Below are positions 1 through 9,638 of a stretch of DNA of 23,941 nucleotides, one piece after another. The translations under genes were made by a program, and so were the position numbers. The notes below the pieces were generated by a model that had not been told where the DNA came from, searched no databases, and was given only the letters and a program-made list of their open reading frames with translations. The first letter of the stretch is position 1. Each line of letters opens with the position of its first letter. This DNA is from Chara braunii. Its lineage: Eukaryota; Streptophyta; Charophyceae; Charales; Characeae. The stretch lies in the NCBI GenBank assembly GCA_003427395.1, contig BFEA01000049.1:2716899-2740839 (forward strand), read 5' to 3'.

Positions 1-85
<85 letters not shown>
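1..85. repeat. (AG)n dinucleotide microsatellite
   Basis: An uninterrupted AG run opens the window and continues into purine-rich DNA to about 300. It probably extends left of the window edge. No coding role is seen. Confidence 0.97.
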
Positions 86-87
<2 letters not shown>

Positions 88-1177
88 AGATTGGTCGTGC
101 AGGGAAGAAGAAAGTGGTGGCGATAGCCGCCGAACTCGGACCTAACAAAGAAGAAGGAGACCGGGAGAGATGAAGAAGAACCTGAGAGGGAGAAAGAAAG
201 AGGAAGGAGGAAGAAGGAAACCATAGCCAAGGTGGGGCGAGGAAGAAGACGAGGGGAGAGAGGAGGAGGTTGACTAGGAAGAAGGGTTGCATCCATAGCC
301 GGAGGTCAAAGGGTTGACCGGTGAAGTTGACCAGGCATTGACCAGCGTTGACTGAGAATGTTGACCGGAGCCGCTGACCAAGACCTTGACCGAGCTGGAG
401 TTGGTATAACCTCGCCATGCCTTCAGCCTGCCCCCTCGCCCTGTGGATGTGCAAATGCCTTGGCACTTGCTGAGTCAGTCTGTCTCTTCTTTCTGCATTG
501 AGTCACTTTTGTCCAGGTTGATAGGACTCTGTGCATGTGGCCGTAGAGCTGTGGTGACCAAACTTGCACGGGCTGAGTAGGGCTAAAGGCCATGTCTGGC
601 GACTGACCCGTCCCGGGGACAAGACCCCCAAGGACCGGTACAGACCGGCGGGCTGCTCAGTGTGGCATGGTAGGCCTAAAATCCGAGCTGCAGGCTGCGC
701 ATCCAGTTGTCTTACGTCTTGAGAGGGCTCTGCTGATCACGTCGTCCTGACTGCGACGTTAAAGAATTCATGAGGAGTTATGGGGCATCTCCTTAAATGG
801 CTCCTGATCAACACAGTAGGTTAGGCTAGAGACCATAGTTGACAGGGTCTGATCTAGAGTGAAAGCCAGGTGGGATTGATCGCTGGTGCAAGGTGCACTG
901 GGATCTGGAAAGTTTCGGTGACAGTGGTGGTGAAAGCTTCCGTCGGCTGTGGTAACCTGGCTGGAACGAAGGGGAAGACTTTGTGGTCCTTTAGAGAGCC
1001 AGTCAGTCAGTTAGTCAGTATGTGGATAAGTCTAAGTGGTGAGGAACTGTCACTTGGTTGTGCACCCAACACCAGGGAGGACTATCCCATGTATTCCTTG
1101 CTGGTGGGGTTCTCCTTGTGGGGGACCCTCTGGCGGCTACTTTTCCCGTAGGATTTTGGCATACCTTCTCGTGTAAA
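86..1177 (+). other. 5' untranslated or LTR-like region of the gypsy relic
   Basis: About 1.1 kb upstream of gag with no convincing reading frame. It begins purine-rich (86-300), passes through a cluster of TTGAC motifs (270-391) and becomes mixed sequence. By position it should contain the 5' LTR and the primer-binding site. I found no clear match to a plant tRNA 3' end and no clear TG...CA boundary. The short open frames at 870-1151 and 1058-1177 look like chance frames. Confidence 0.5.
270..391 (+). promoter_or_regulatory. Cluster of seven TTGAC(C/T) W-box-like motifs
   Basis: TTGACY occurs at 270, 314, 327, 338, 348, 361 and 386, seven times in 122 bp and all on the plus strand; CTGACC at 374 is a near match. 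TTGAC(C/T) is the core bound by plant WRKY factors. The place, upstream of gag, fits an LTR promoter or enhancer. Uneven spacing argues against a simple tandem repeat, but an old degenerate GTTGACC repeat is possible. Confidence 0.4.
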
Positions 1178-3167
1178 GTGACGACGAGGGGTGGTACGAG
1201 GACCCCTCCTTACACGAAGGAGCAGGAGGAGGAAGCCGCAAAGATTTTGGCAAAGCAGAGGGCAAGGAAGGAGGAGTTGGAGAAGAAAGGAAAGAAGGTG
1301 GCTCTCTTGGCAGAGAAGGCCAAGAAAGAGAAGGAGTTGGAGTTAAAACGGCTGCAGAAGGAAAAAGAAGTAGTTTCAGCAGCCGTGGAAGAAGAAGAAG
1401 AAGAAGGAGAAGAAGAGGTGGAGGAACCGCCATAGGGGAATGTGAGAACTGAAGAAAGGGGGGAGTCAAGTGGTGCTCGTGAAAGGGAGGCGAAAATGGA
1501 AAAGATGGTAACAGAGTGGGTGGCAAATCTGGCCCTGGGGGAAGAAGAGGAAGCTATGTTGCTTGTTCCCCAGACCGAAAGGGAAGCGGAAGATCAAGAG
1601 TTGCGAAGTGAGGCAGATCCCTTGCGCCGACAGGCCAAGGAGGACGAGAAGCTTTTGGAGTGGAAACTACGCCTCGCAAGGGGAAGAACGAGGCGACTGG
1701 AGGCGACTGAGAGGATGGAAGGAGAATTGAGAGCAGTCGAAGAGTAGCAGGGGCAGTTGGGATCACAAGTTGATCTGGGTAGGAAAGTAGAACTCTTATC
1801 CCAGAATGTGGAAGTCATGCTGAGAGCCAGCAGGAACATTGGCGCTATCTTAGGGGCCACGATATTGCCCTACAGTCTATGAGCCTAGGCTTCAAGGGAT
1901 TTTGCACGCGAAATGATGATGCATGTTGCCAGCAAAATACGTGTAGTGGTAGAGGACATAGAAAAATTATGTACGGGTGCCATAGAAGGCGCCAAGATAG
2001 CGGCCCCCAAAGAAGAGGAGGCACGGCCACAGCGTGAGCGCATTAAGGCCAGATTCCCTGAACCCTATAGTGGGAAGAAGGGAGAGGACTTCGAGAATTG
2101 GAAGCCAATATTAACTCCTATTTGCACTTACAGAACATTGCGCCAGAGAACCATTTTCTTGTGGCCTCCAGGCATTAAAAGAAGAAGCGGCCACTTTTGC
2201 TAGGTCGCTTTCCCGCGCTGCCAAGTGTGATAATGATATGGCCACGTACTCCGGCATCACTAACTTGAGTGATTTCCTGTCTGCCCTCCGTGAGCGGTTT
2301 GCAGATGTCACTAGCGGTCTTAGGGCATCTAATAAGCTGCAGACGATCCGCACGTGAGAGTGGAGGACTGCAAGAGCAGTCAAGGCCGCCATGGATGAAC
2401 TTGTCGCTGTCCCTGGACATGGGGTCATTGAGCCCCAACTTGTCCAGTTGTTTTATCGTGCCATGCCCGAGACTTTGCACGGGCACTTCTTCGACAAGAA
2501 ACAACAGCCTAACATGATGTATGGCACGCTTAGTCGAGAGGTTGTTGCTTTTGAGGCCCAGCCCGCGCCAGTTACCAATTTCTGGCACAAGGACCTTGCG
2601 AAGGGCAAAAAGTGGAAAGGTCAGACCATCTCAAGTCACGTTAAGGCCAAAGGTAGTCTTATTCTTACGATGGAGGAAGGTGGTCTGGACGAGGTCCCCT
2701 ACAACGAGATTGAGTGGGGCCTGGATGATGTAAACAGTAGTAAAGGGGAGGGGAGTTCCTACTCTGCTGTCGCGGTCGGAGGGAGGCCGCAGGGAAGAGG
2801 AAGAGGCGAGGGCCAAGGGGGCCAGGCCTCTGGTGGCTGAGGGCAGGGTGGCCAGGGGGTTGGCGGCAGGGGAAACCGCCAAGTGGGTGGTAGGGGTCAA
2901 GGTCCCCCATCAAACCGTCCTCGTTCCAATCGGTCACCTCCCAGAGGGGTTGGACGGCACCCCGGTCGGCTTGAGGGCCGACCCTGCGAATCGTTGGGCC
3001 TTGAGCAAACAGATTGGCAGAAGAGGATATATGCGGATCAGTGCATCTTTTGCATCGACCCTGAGCATATTATAAAATTTTGTCCCAAGTATAGGAGTGT
3101 CCGACGAGCGGCTGCTAAGGCAGCAAAAGGCAACCGCCGGTATGGGTACCAATTGCCCTTACCCTAG
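1178..3167 (+). pseudogene. gag: gag of the Ty3/gypsy relic (coiled coil, capsid, zinc knuckle)
   Basis: The structural protein of the element. The frame seems to start at 1178, where GTG stands in place of the expected ATG. It runs with stops at 1433, 1745, 1880 and 1886 but no indel to about 2100. The first third is a Lys/Glu-rich coiled coil (1200-1430), followed by a conserved helix region (WVANLALGEEEEA). Two frameshifts, near 2100 (one G missing in a Trp-Glu stretch) and near 2166, move the text to the frame that carries the capsid-like part (MDELVAVPGHG, LFYRAMPETLHGHFF), with stops at 2355 and 2838. A Gly/Arg-rich linker (2770-2960) leads to an intact CX2CX4HX4C zinc knuckle at 3042-3083, which binds the element RNA in relatives. 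The frame ends at TAG 3165-3167. Confidence 0.88.
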
Positions 3168-3399
3168 GCCACGTGGAGATGAGTGCGCGCCCCAAATAAA
3201 AACTACCACTCCATGTGTGCCTACGACAGAGGCTGCTGGCCAACGCCTAGTTAGATGTCCAGAGACTGCTTGTGTTAGAGTCTCTCTAGGAGCTTCCCTC
3301 ACAGGATTGGCGGAAGAGTTAAAGGAGAGAATGCCAACAAGGGCCAAGATGAAGAAAGAAGGAAAAAGGCAACTTTTGTTAGCAGATGTAGAGGTTTTT

Positions 3400-3740
3400 A
3401 GAGGCAGGGTAGGGACCCATATAGATTAGCCGCAAAGCGCTGAAAAAACTCAAGCTCATCTTGAAAGTCCAAAAGCTAGAGGAGCCCGTAATCAGCATCC
3501 TCGCAGATAACCGCACGATGTGGATCGAGGATTATGTAGAGGGAGTCTAGGCGTATTTTTGCGTAGAGGCAAATGGGAAGATAGAGAGAGTTCTCCATTC
3601 TCTGACTCTCCTCGTCGAGGACAATCTCCCGTCTGACATTGTTTTAGGAATGGATTGGGGAGAGGCAGCAGGAGCCACACTACATCTGAGAGAACATGAG
3701 TGTAGGTTTCCTAGTCCTTAAGGTGGTGTCAAGACGACCC
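3400..3740 (+). pseudogene. Retroviral-type aspartic protease remnant
   Basis: In Ty3 elements this domain cuts the Gag-Pol polyprotein. After THID (3415-3426) the text jumps, with a one-base frame change, to SRKALKKLKLILK, where relatives carry a D-S/T-G-A active-site block. So the catalytic triplet appears deleted. Downstream, the flap and strand region is readable (VISILADNRTMW, then DIVLGMDW near 3639-3662, the usual C-terminal block of these proteases). A TAG at 3548-3550 replaces a likely Gln codon. Region 3168-3400 between gag and protease is poorly preserved linker. The assignment rests on position and on the DIVLGMDW block. Confidence 0.7.
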
Positions 3741-3751
3741 GCCTGTTCCAT

Positions 3752-4850
3752 GTGTCAAGAGTAGACAACTCCCTGGCACGTTGTTGTCTCAATGCTTCTG
3801 AGTTCGCCCGATTAGTTAAAAAGGAGCAACTGGAAGAGCAGGTTTTTGTAGCCTATGTTAGGTCAGTCAGTGAGCCTAAGGAAGAGGAACCGCCCAACCC
3901 CGTTATCGCCAAGTTGCTGGAAGAGTACGCTGATCTGTCAGAACCTCCTGCAGGAGTAGTCCCGCGTCCTATCCAGCACCGCATTGAGATAGAGCCTGGC
4001 AGTACGACTCCAAAGGGAGCAGTCTACAGAATGTCTCCCAAAGAGTTAGAGGAGTTGCGCAAGTAGTTAGACGAGCTCCTCAAAAAGGGTTGGATTAGGC
4101 CCAGTTCGTCCCCATTTCGAGCACCTGCTCTCTTTGTCTCCAAGAAAGAGGGAGAGTTGAGAATGTGCATGGACTATAGGGGTCTCAACGCTGTTACGGT
4201 CAAGAGTGCAGAACTGCCCCGAATAGATGACTTGTTAGATCGGGTACAGGGCTACAAGTATTTTACAAAGATAAAATTGAAATCAGGGTACCACCAGATT
4301 GAGGTCCACCCTGATGATTAGTACAGAACAATGCTCAGGGCTAGATACGGGCATTATGAGTTTATAGTCATGCCCTTTGGATAGTTTATAGTCATGCCCT
4401 TTGGACTAACCAACGCACCGGCCACTTTCCAGCGTTGTATGAATGTTTAGGCCGTGGTTAGACAGATTCATAGTTGTATATTTAAATGATATTTTGATTT
4501 TTAGTACTCCAAGAGCATGAGGTTCATTTGAGGCAGGACTTGGAGAAGTTGCGCGAGGCAAACTTCAAGATCAACTTGAAGAAGTATGAGTGGGCCAAGA
4601 CCGAAATCTTGTACTTGGGCCACGTCTTAGATGGTGATGGTACCAAACCTGAGGACAGTAAGATCGCAGCGGTCAGAGACTGGCCAACTCCGCGTACACT
4701 CACAGATTTGAGATCGTTCCTAGGATTGGCTAATTACTACAAGAAATTCGTTAGAAACTTTTCGGCTATCACTGCCCTCCTTCGCATGTTGCTAAAGAAA
4801 GAAGCAATCTGGAAGTGGGACCAAGATTGCACTTCGACACTGAAGAAGTT
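3752..4850 (+). pseudogene. Ty3/gypsy reverse transcriptase remnant
   Basis: Copies the element RNA to DNA in active relatives. A connecting region (LLEEYADLSEPPAG, 3915-3960) precedes the RT fingers: PIQHRIEIEPGS, a TAG at 4064-4066 in place of Gln, then [15 protein letters not shown] and [12 protein letters not shown]. The first catalytic motif reads [13 protein letters not shown], with Lys (4274-4276) where the invariant Asp belongs. TAG at 4319-4321 breaks the chain. VMPFGLTNAPATFQ is present after a 24-bp duplication. The YLDD box reads YLND (Asn at 4485-4487), so a second catalytic Asp is lost. After a frameshift near 4510 the thumb is well kept (KINLKKYEWAKTEILYLGH, LRSFLGLANYYKKFVRNF). 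Reverse transcription from this copy is not possible. Confidence 0.93.
4361..4404 (+). repeat. 24-bp tandem duplication inside the RT gene
   Basis: The 20-bp string at 4361-4380, which encodes the conserved FIVMPFG block, recurs at 4385-4404 with four bases (ATAG) between, giving a period of exactly 24 bp. The reading frame is kept but TAG at 4382-4384 lies between the copies. This fits replication slippage or an unequal event during reverse transcription or later decay. Confidence 0.95.
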
Positions 4851-5250
4851 AAAATGGGCCTTGATAGAGTACCCAATCCTCAAGGTAGCTGATCCATCCT
4901 TACCTTTTGTCGTTACTACTGATGCAAGTCTGTACGATATTGGTGTTGTTTTACAGCAAGATGATGACAATGGGTATAGACCTGTAGAGTTCATGTCCGC
5001 TAGATCGACATCAACTTACAAGAGAGAACTGCTCTCAGGCAAGCATTAGACCACTGGAGACACTACTTGCTTGGGAGGCACTTCAAAGTTTATTCAAACC
5101 ACGAGACACTTAGGTGGTTGAGGACTCGGGCCAAGATGACACCTAAGCTTACTTGGTGGGCCACTGAAATAGACCAATTTGACTTTGAGCTCAAACCCGT
5201 AAAAGGAAAGCATAACGTGGTTGCATACGCCTGAGTAGAAGAGCCGATTA
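4851..5250 (+). pseudogene. RNase H domain of gypsy pol (remnant)
   Basis: Removes the RNA strand of the RNA:DNA hybrid in active elements. TTDASLYDIGVVLQQ carries the first catalytic Asp (4921-4923) and YKREL the Glu (5026-5028). A frameshift around 5043 breaks the frame. The text resumes as HWRHYLLGRHFKVYSNHETL, where Asn (5097-5099) replaces the Asp of the YSDH motif usual in this family. TPKLTWWATEIDQFDFELK and GKHNVVAYA then give the end of the domain, with the usual ADALSR ending corrupted and a TGA at 5232-5234. Identification is firm; function is lost. Confidence 0.9.
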
Positions 5251-5399
5251 CTTTGGAGCTATAGTTCACTATCTAGACGCAGGAACCGACTTACAGCAAA
5301 AAGTCAGAGATGCGTATGCGCAGGACCCCATCTATAGTGACCCTCCTCAAGAGAGTAAGGGAGGCCCCAAAAAGTGAACCTAATAATCGCATCATGAAC

Positions 5400-6500
5400 A
5401 AGTTACTATTTGAGAAGACAGACGTCATAGATCGGCTATGCATCCCCAATAGTGAGGAGATCCAGAGTCTGATCTTGGGGGAATGTCACGATGCAGAAAG
5501 GCACTTCGGCTGGCAAAAGACGTCAGCCAACCTGACGTGTGCCTACACGTGGCCTGGCATGAAAGCTGACTGCATAGAGTACGTGCGTGGTTGCAAGGTA
5601 TGCAAGCGTAACAAAACTACGACGTGAGCCCCATTTGGTCTTCTCAGACCCTTGCCTATCCCTGCAGGACCGGAGAGTCTCTGTCCATTGGCTTCATGGA
5701 TGTTGGGGTCGGGAGTAGGCTGACAAGAGCTAAGTCATCGTTATTGTTGATCGTTTTAGCAAGTATGCAGTCTTTGTTCCTTTACCTTCTTAGGCATGAA
5801 CAAAGTTAGTTATAGAGAAGTTTTTCGATGTCTGGGTAAGCGAGCACGGTATTCCGCTATCTATCATTAGCGATAGAGATACGCGGTTTACTAGTCAACT
5901 TTGGCAGGAACTTATTTTTCTACGACTCGAAAGTTGTTGATGTCATCCAGAGACTAACGATCAGACTAAACAAATGAATAAGATCCTGCATCAGATACTC
6001 AGGATGTATATTAGACCCGATCAAATTAACTAGGATGAGATGCTCCCTAAAGTAGCTAGTGCCTACAATAACAGTGTCCATCTAGCTACTTGTCGAACTT
6101 TGAATGAGTTGCACAAGTCCTTTAGACCCCGCAGGCCGTTTGAAGGACTGAATCGCGACCAGATACAAAGACTGCCACCCGAAACTAAAGAATTTGCGCT
6201 GCAGCATGAGAGATAAATTGCACGGGTGATCAACAATCTGAGAAAAGCTCAGCACAATATGATAGAGCAAGCTAATAAGCATCGTCGGCCATCGCAGTTC
6301 CAAGTAGGTGATTTAGTCTGGGTCAAGTATAAGGAGTTCGCTAAAGTTGTTACCCGCGTATAGGGGACCGTGGCTTGTCCTAGAAGTGAAAGGCGAGAGG
6401 ACGGACCTTCCTACACGATAGAGGTACCGCCACACCTCCACACATACTCAGTCTTCCATGCGTCAAAGTTGTTACCTTGTGTCACCAACCAGCAATTTTC
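5400..6500 (+). pseudogene. Integrase remnant (HHCC finger and DDE core)
   Basis: Integrase inserts the DNA copy into the host chromosome. The N-terminal zinc finger is intact: His at 5487 and 5502, Cys at 5592 and 5601. The catalytic core is dead: the first Asp motif reads SIGFMD (Gly at 5690-5692), the second is kept in [13 protein letters not shown] (Asp 5882-5884), and the Glu of the QTE motif is Lys (5968-5970). Nonsense codons at 6031-6033 (likely from Trp) and 6214-6216 (likely from Gln) and several frameshifts follow. The C-terminal part has the SH3-like GDLVWVKYKEF and the HTYSVFHASKLLP ending typical of gypsy integrases. Confidence 0.92.
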
Positions 6501-6734
6501 GTTGCGTTGATCGATGATTCCGCCGGATGTGGATGACACATATGATATAGATCGCATTATGTATTTCGAAGTGGAGGTAGGGGTCGTCCACAGAAGGAGT
6601 ACGAGGTCAGGTTCGCTTATCAGGAACCGGAGGACGACCGCTTGTTCACGAGAACCGAGCCTTTAGAGACCGCACCCGACATAGTCCACGCCTGTGATAG
6701 AGAAAAGAAAGGTAAAGGTCCTGCCTTGCGTTGA
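6500..6734 (+). pseudogene. Chromodomain-like C-terminal tail of integrase
   Basis: After the integrase C-terminus comes a Pro/Asp-rich linker and YDIDRIMYFEVE, then in another frame a PQKEYEVRFAYQEPEDD block and LFTRTEP. The spacing (strand, short basic loop, YEV.F strand, acidic ending) resembles chromodomain tails of plant chromoviruses, which direct insertion into heterochromatin. The aromatic cage cannot be judged in so degraded a copy. The frame ends with TGA at 6732-6734. The call is by pattern only. Confidence 0.45.
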
Positions 6735-7279
6735 AGTATTCTCAGAGGACCTCGAATTTAGGTTGGCGGGAGTGAAACGGTTTTCACCTTCAGGGTAGCA
6801 GATGCAGTACCCAGGGCTTGATCCCGAGACCTCCCCCTCACCCATGTACAATATCCGTTGACCCGCGTGTGTTTGAACCCGCGATTTGTGTGCGAAAAGT
6901 CATATGTTCAGGTGTTGTACATAGTGCGGTCGCCAGGCCTTGAACTGTAGGTCTGTGTTTTAGAGGTCTTAGCAGTAGTCTAGGTCCTACCTGCTACAGT
7001 ATCGAAAGGTCAAGCCTACGACCTTCCGGAACTTTTGGAAGTGACCTTTCGTGAGTCCTAGAGTCAGTCCGCGTCTGGGTCAGCAGAGGGTGGTCCTAGC
7101 ACAATCAGCAAAGGGCAGTCCTAGTCCTACTTATCCCAGTCAGTGGTACCCAGTCCCAAGGCGCACTTTGTCAAGTCAACAAGTACCATGTGGGACTGTG
7201 TATACCTCGGGCCCAGGGTCCAAGGGCAGACCTACGAAGATCGGAAGTAGACATAAAGAGGTAGCGTCCAGTCATTCAT
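6735..7279. other. 3' noncoding end of the gypsy relic
   Basis: About 550 bp without a supported gene. By position it should hold the polypurine tract and the 3' LTR, but I see no clear tract and no repeat of the 5' region. From 7440 to 7525 the sequence becomes TG-rich, suggesting the junction to the next element lies between about 7280 and 7530. Confidence 0.4.
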
Positions 7280-8274
7280 TCATTCTACTGGTGAGCCGTG
7301 CGGAAGCGTTGTCTCCGTGTCTTGTGCTACGAAGGTCTGCAGGTGCCCGAAGGAGAAGTGGGCTAAGAGGAGGAAGACGGGGCCATAACCACTAGTTAGT
7401 AGTTGGAGGTAGAAGACGACAGCCATAGCTGCCAGTAGGTTAGCGATAGGGAGTGTGTCAGTGTGTTTGTGAGAGTGTGCGGGACATCCAGGGTGATCCA
7501 GAGTGTGTTGTGTGTGTGTGCGAACAAGTTGTTGGGTGATACAGTTGATCGGTTGGGAATCTTTGTCAGGCGCTTCGTGCCATAGCCGTTCAAGGCAAGT
7601 TTGAGTTTGAACTGTGTTCCTGGCTACGTTAGCTATGAGCTTTGTGTGGGCGTTGTTGCACCAGGTGTTGCATGCATGAAGACAAGTCTGATTGCACCCT
7701 GAACTCTTGGCTGCGGCAGTCGCAAAACTTCTTGCGCTGCCACTTGTAGCAGCTGCGGAAACTGCATCTGTTGCATGTCCTGACTCATTAACCACCAAAC
7801 TCAACGAAGAAGACTGAGAAGAAGAAGAAGGATGGAGAGGTGCAAAGGTAGAAGGGGGAAGAGAGCTTGAGATTTGGACCTGATGCATGCTTGCCATTTG
7901 TTGTAACTGATTGTGATGCGCTTTGGCCATTTCAGCCATATGAGTACACATCCGACTCATTTCCTCGAGTTGTTGGAATTTCAAACTCGGGCGTTCGCCG
8001 AGCAAATAGTAATCTACAAGGGCACGTATATACTTGCCCACATCTTTCTTATCATCTGCATCAGGTATAGTTGAGACTATTTTGAAAATAACCTCAAGGT
8101 CTTCAGCGGTTGTCTACCGCTTTGCCTTTTCCGCTTTTTCCTCCTCGGCCACTTCCTTTGATGGAGGGCCTCGTACAACGGTTCATCTGCCTCACTCGCT
8201 GCATCCGTACGAGCCTTTAGAATATCAGAAAGCTTGGCTGCCATGTTGGAACTACTAGCTCCTTCAGTTGCCAT
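7280..8274 (-). pseudogene. Decayed gag-like or unknown retroelement protein
   Basis: The minus-strand frame starts at ATG 8272-8274 in a good context (CCATGG) and reads MATEGASSSN, then a helical charged region. Near 8160 a frameshift breaks it, and the text resumes as KEVAEEEKAEKAKR in the neighbouring frame. A TAG at 8114-8116 replaces a likely Gln. The frame then runs open past VGKYIRALVDYYLLGERP (from about 8041), a Met/Gln/His-rich helix (MAEMAKAHHNQLQQMASMHQ) and a Ser-rich low-complexity stretch. Coding character fades below about 7690, and the last 400 bp is probably read-through of neighbouring DNA. I recognise no family. A structural protein of the minus-strand retroelement is the likeliest role because a primer-binding site lies 1.36 kb upstream on the same strand. 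Confidence 0.5.
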
Positions 8275-9281
8275 GGCCTTTCTCTCTCTTCTCTTTTGTC
8301 TGTGCGTCTCTATGGGCATATAATGGACTTCGGTAAGAGAAACAAACTGAAAGCACAGAAGAGAAGGTAGAACTCCTAGCGGGAGCGGCAAATATTTGGA
8401 CTAGAGAGCAACCAACAACAACAAAATAAAATAAAATGAATTTTGAAGATAGTGCTGACTCCGCGTTTAAGTCCGGCCAGATCAAGTAGGAGATCCCCTC
8501 GAGCCTAATCCGATCGACACCATCTAAGTACAACAAATCAGACTACAAGTAACAACATACAACAATGCAGAATTGAGTGGTGTATAAGGTGCAGGTCAAG
8601 CATTGGATTGTGCGCCATCAATCTGGCAAAACATCTCAGCCAAGATCCCCTTGGCAGTGAGTGCTCTAATAAAAAAGAAGAGTATTGTATTCCAGACAGA
8701 AAAGAGAGCGACACCGTGTCAACAGATTTGGGTCCAAGGGGCCCTTCTTGTTTGGGCCTGGTCCCACTCAGTCTCAATGGGTCCCACGTAGGTCTCGACC
8801 AAGTCCCAAGCAAGAAGAGTAACTCAAGGTCCTATTTTTTGCCTCTACCGTACTGAAAAATGAATTTCAAATTCAAGAGAGAACCTACAGACTAAATCCA
8901 TTCATAATGAAAAGACAAAGCATTGTAGAAAGATATGGCATTCAAAGCAAGATACCTTATCTCTACATCCATCCGGTTAGTAAGCAGTTTGCACACCAAT
9001 GCACACAACCAAGACTTCAGAGGAGTAGGAAAGCGACACATGAGCACAAACAATACCATGCACGCATACATGGGCAACCATTAGGTGCACGAGACTTACC
9101 TGAGTGGCCCGGACTCTGAGATGAAGTGTAACTCACCCCCCTTCCTCATATGGTCCTCCTAACCCTATTCCCCACTTCTACACTAGTGTCCTATCATGTA
9201 GGAGGGTCTGACTCCAACACGAAAGTGCAATGCCGAATCCCCTGCTGATGCTGAAAAACAAAGGAGTAACTTGCAGTCCGT
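8275..9281 (-). other. Leader or internal region of the minus-strand relic, no gene seen
   Basis: About 1 kb between the gag-like start and a coiled-coil fragment. A T-rich stretch on the minus strand (about 8407-8437) and scattered short frames are present, none with recognisable protein text. It may be degraded coding sequence or a nested insertion. Confidence 0.35.
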
Positions 9282-9429
9282 AGATGCAGAATGGCTATCT
9301 CCCTCAAGATCGCCTACTTGAGGGAGGCCCTCAAGTCAGCAAGTGTCTCCCTTAGGTCAGATTCCAGGTGTGATTGCCTCTTATTGTCGCCTCTCTCAAC
9401 TTGTCGCTTGAAGTCCTCTGATGTGTCGC
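9282..9429 (-). pseudogene. Short coiled-coil coding fragment
   Basis: The minus strand reads a charged, heptad-like stretch: SEDFKRQVERGDNKRQ, then LRETLADLRASLK, a TAG stop, and AILREIAIL. This looks like a broken coiled coil of a retroelement gag, close to the primer-binding site where gag would start. It is too short to assign to a family. Confidence 0.35.
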
Positions 9430-9543
9430 CACCACCTACTCACTCTCAATCAACCTGGTCAGGTTCAATGTCGACCCAACATGACCTAACCAGGTGGGGG
9501 CAACTTCCCTAACCCACGCTGCCCCACTTCCCACTTCGGACCA

Positions 9544-9592
9544 ACCCTAACCCTAAGTGGTTAGCCCTAACCACTTAGGTTAGGGTTAGGGT
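9544..9592. repeat. Palindrome built from telomere-type repeats
   Basis: CCCTAA-type repeats at 9544-9564 face TTAGGG-type repeats at 9567-9592 around a two-base centre, with CCTAAGTGG/CCACTTAGG completing the arms. It is a near-perfect inverted repeat of about 49 bp, with a few extra bases in the right arm. On the minus strand it lies about 35 nt downstream of the primer-binding site, so as RNA it would form a strong hairpin in the leader. Confidence 0.85.
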
Positions 9593-9625
9593 GGATAAGT
9601 CAACTCTCACCAGCAAGTAGAATCC

Positions 9626-9637
9626 GCTCTGATACAA
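9626..9637 (-). other. Primer-binding site (initiator tRNA-Met type)
   Basis: The minus strand reads TTGTATCAGAGC, matching 11 of 12 bases of TGGTATCAGAGC, the complement of the 3' end of plant initiator tRNA-Met and the commonest primer site in plant LTR retrotransposons. It is preceded by one spacer base and ATAACA, a typical LTR end in CA. This fixes a minus-strand element with its 5' LTR to the right of 9638. Confidence 0.75.
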
Positions 9638-9638
9638 A

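Larger units (their letters stand above)
1..7279 (+). mobile_element. Decayed Ty3/gypsy-type LTR retrotransposon
   Basis: Gag, protease, reverse transcriptase, RNase H, integrase and a chromodomain-like tail lie in the order typical of Ty3/gypsy (Metaviridae-like) elements, all on the plus strand. Every domain is recognisable but broken by in-frame stops, frameshifts and small indels, so the copy cannot act autonomously. I could not find a matching pair of LTRs: 86-1177 and 6735-7400 share no long similarity that I can see by eye, so the outer limits are approximate and either LTR may be truncated or lost. The gag coiled coil and the pol text resemble, from memory, elements abundant in Chara braunii. 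Confidence 0.88.

Noticed and set aside
1137-1526. Minus-strand 129-codon frame, Pro/Leu/Ser rich
   Set aside because: It is the antisense shadow of the Glu/Lys-rich gag coiled coil.
7440-7525. TG-rich tract as a promoter or Z-DNA element
   Set aside because: Imperfect low complexity at the junction of two retroelement relics; no further evidence.
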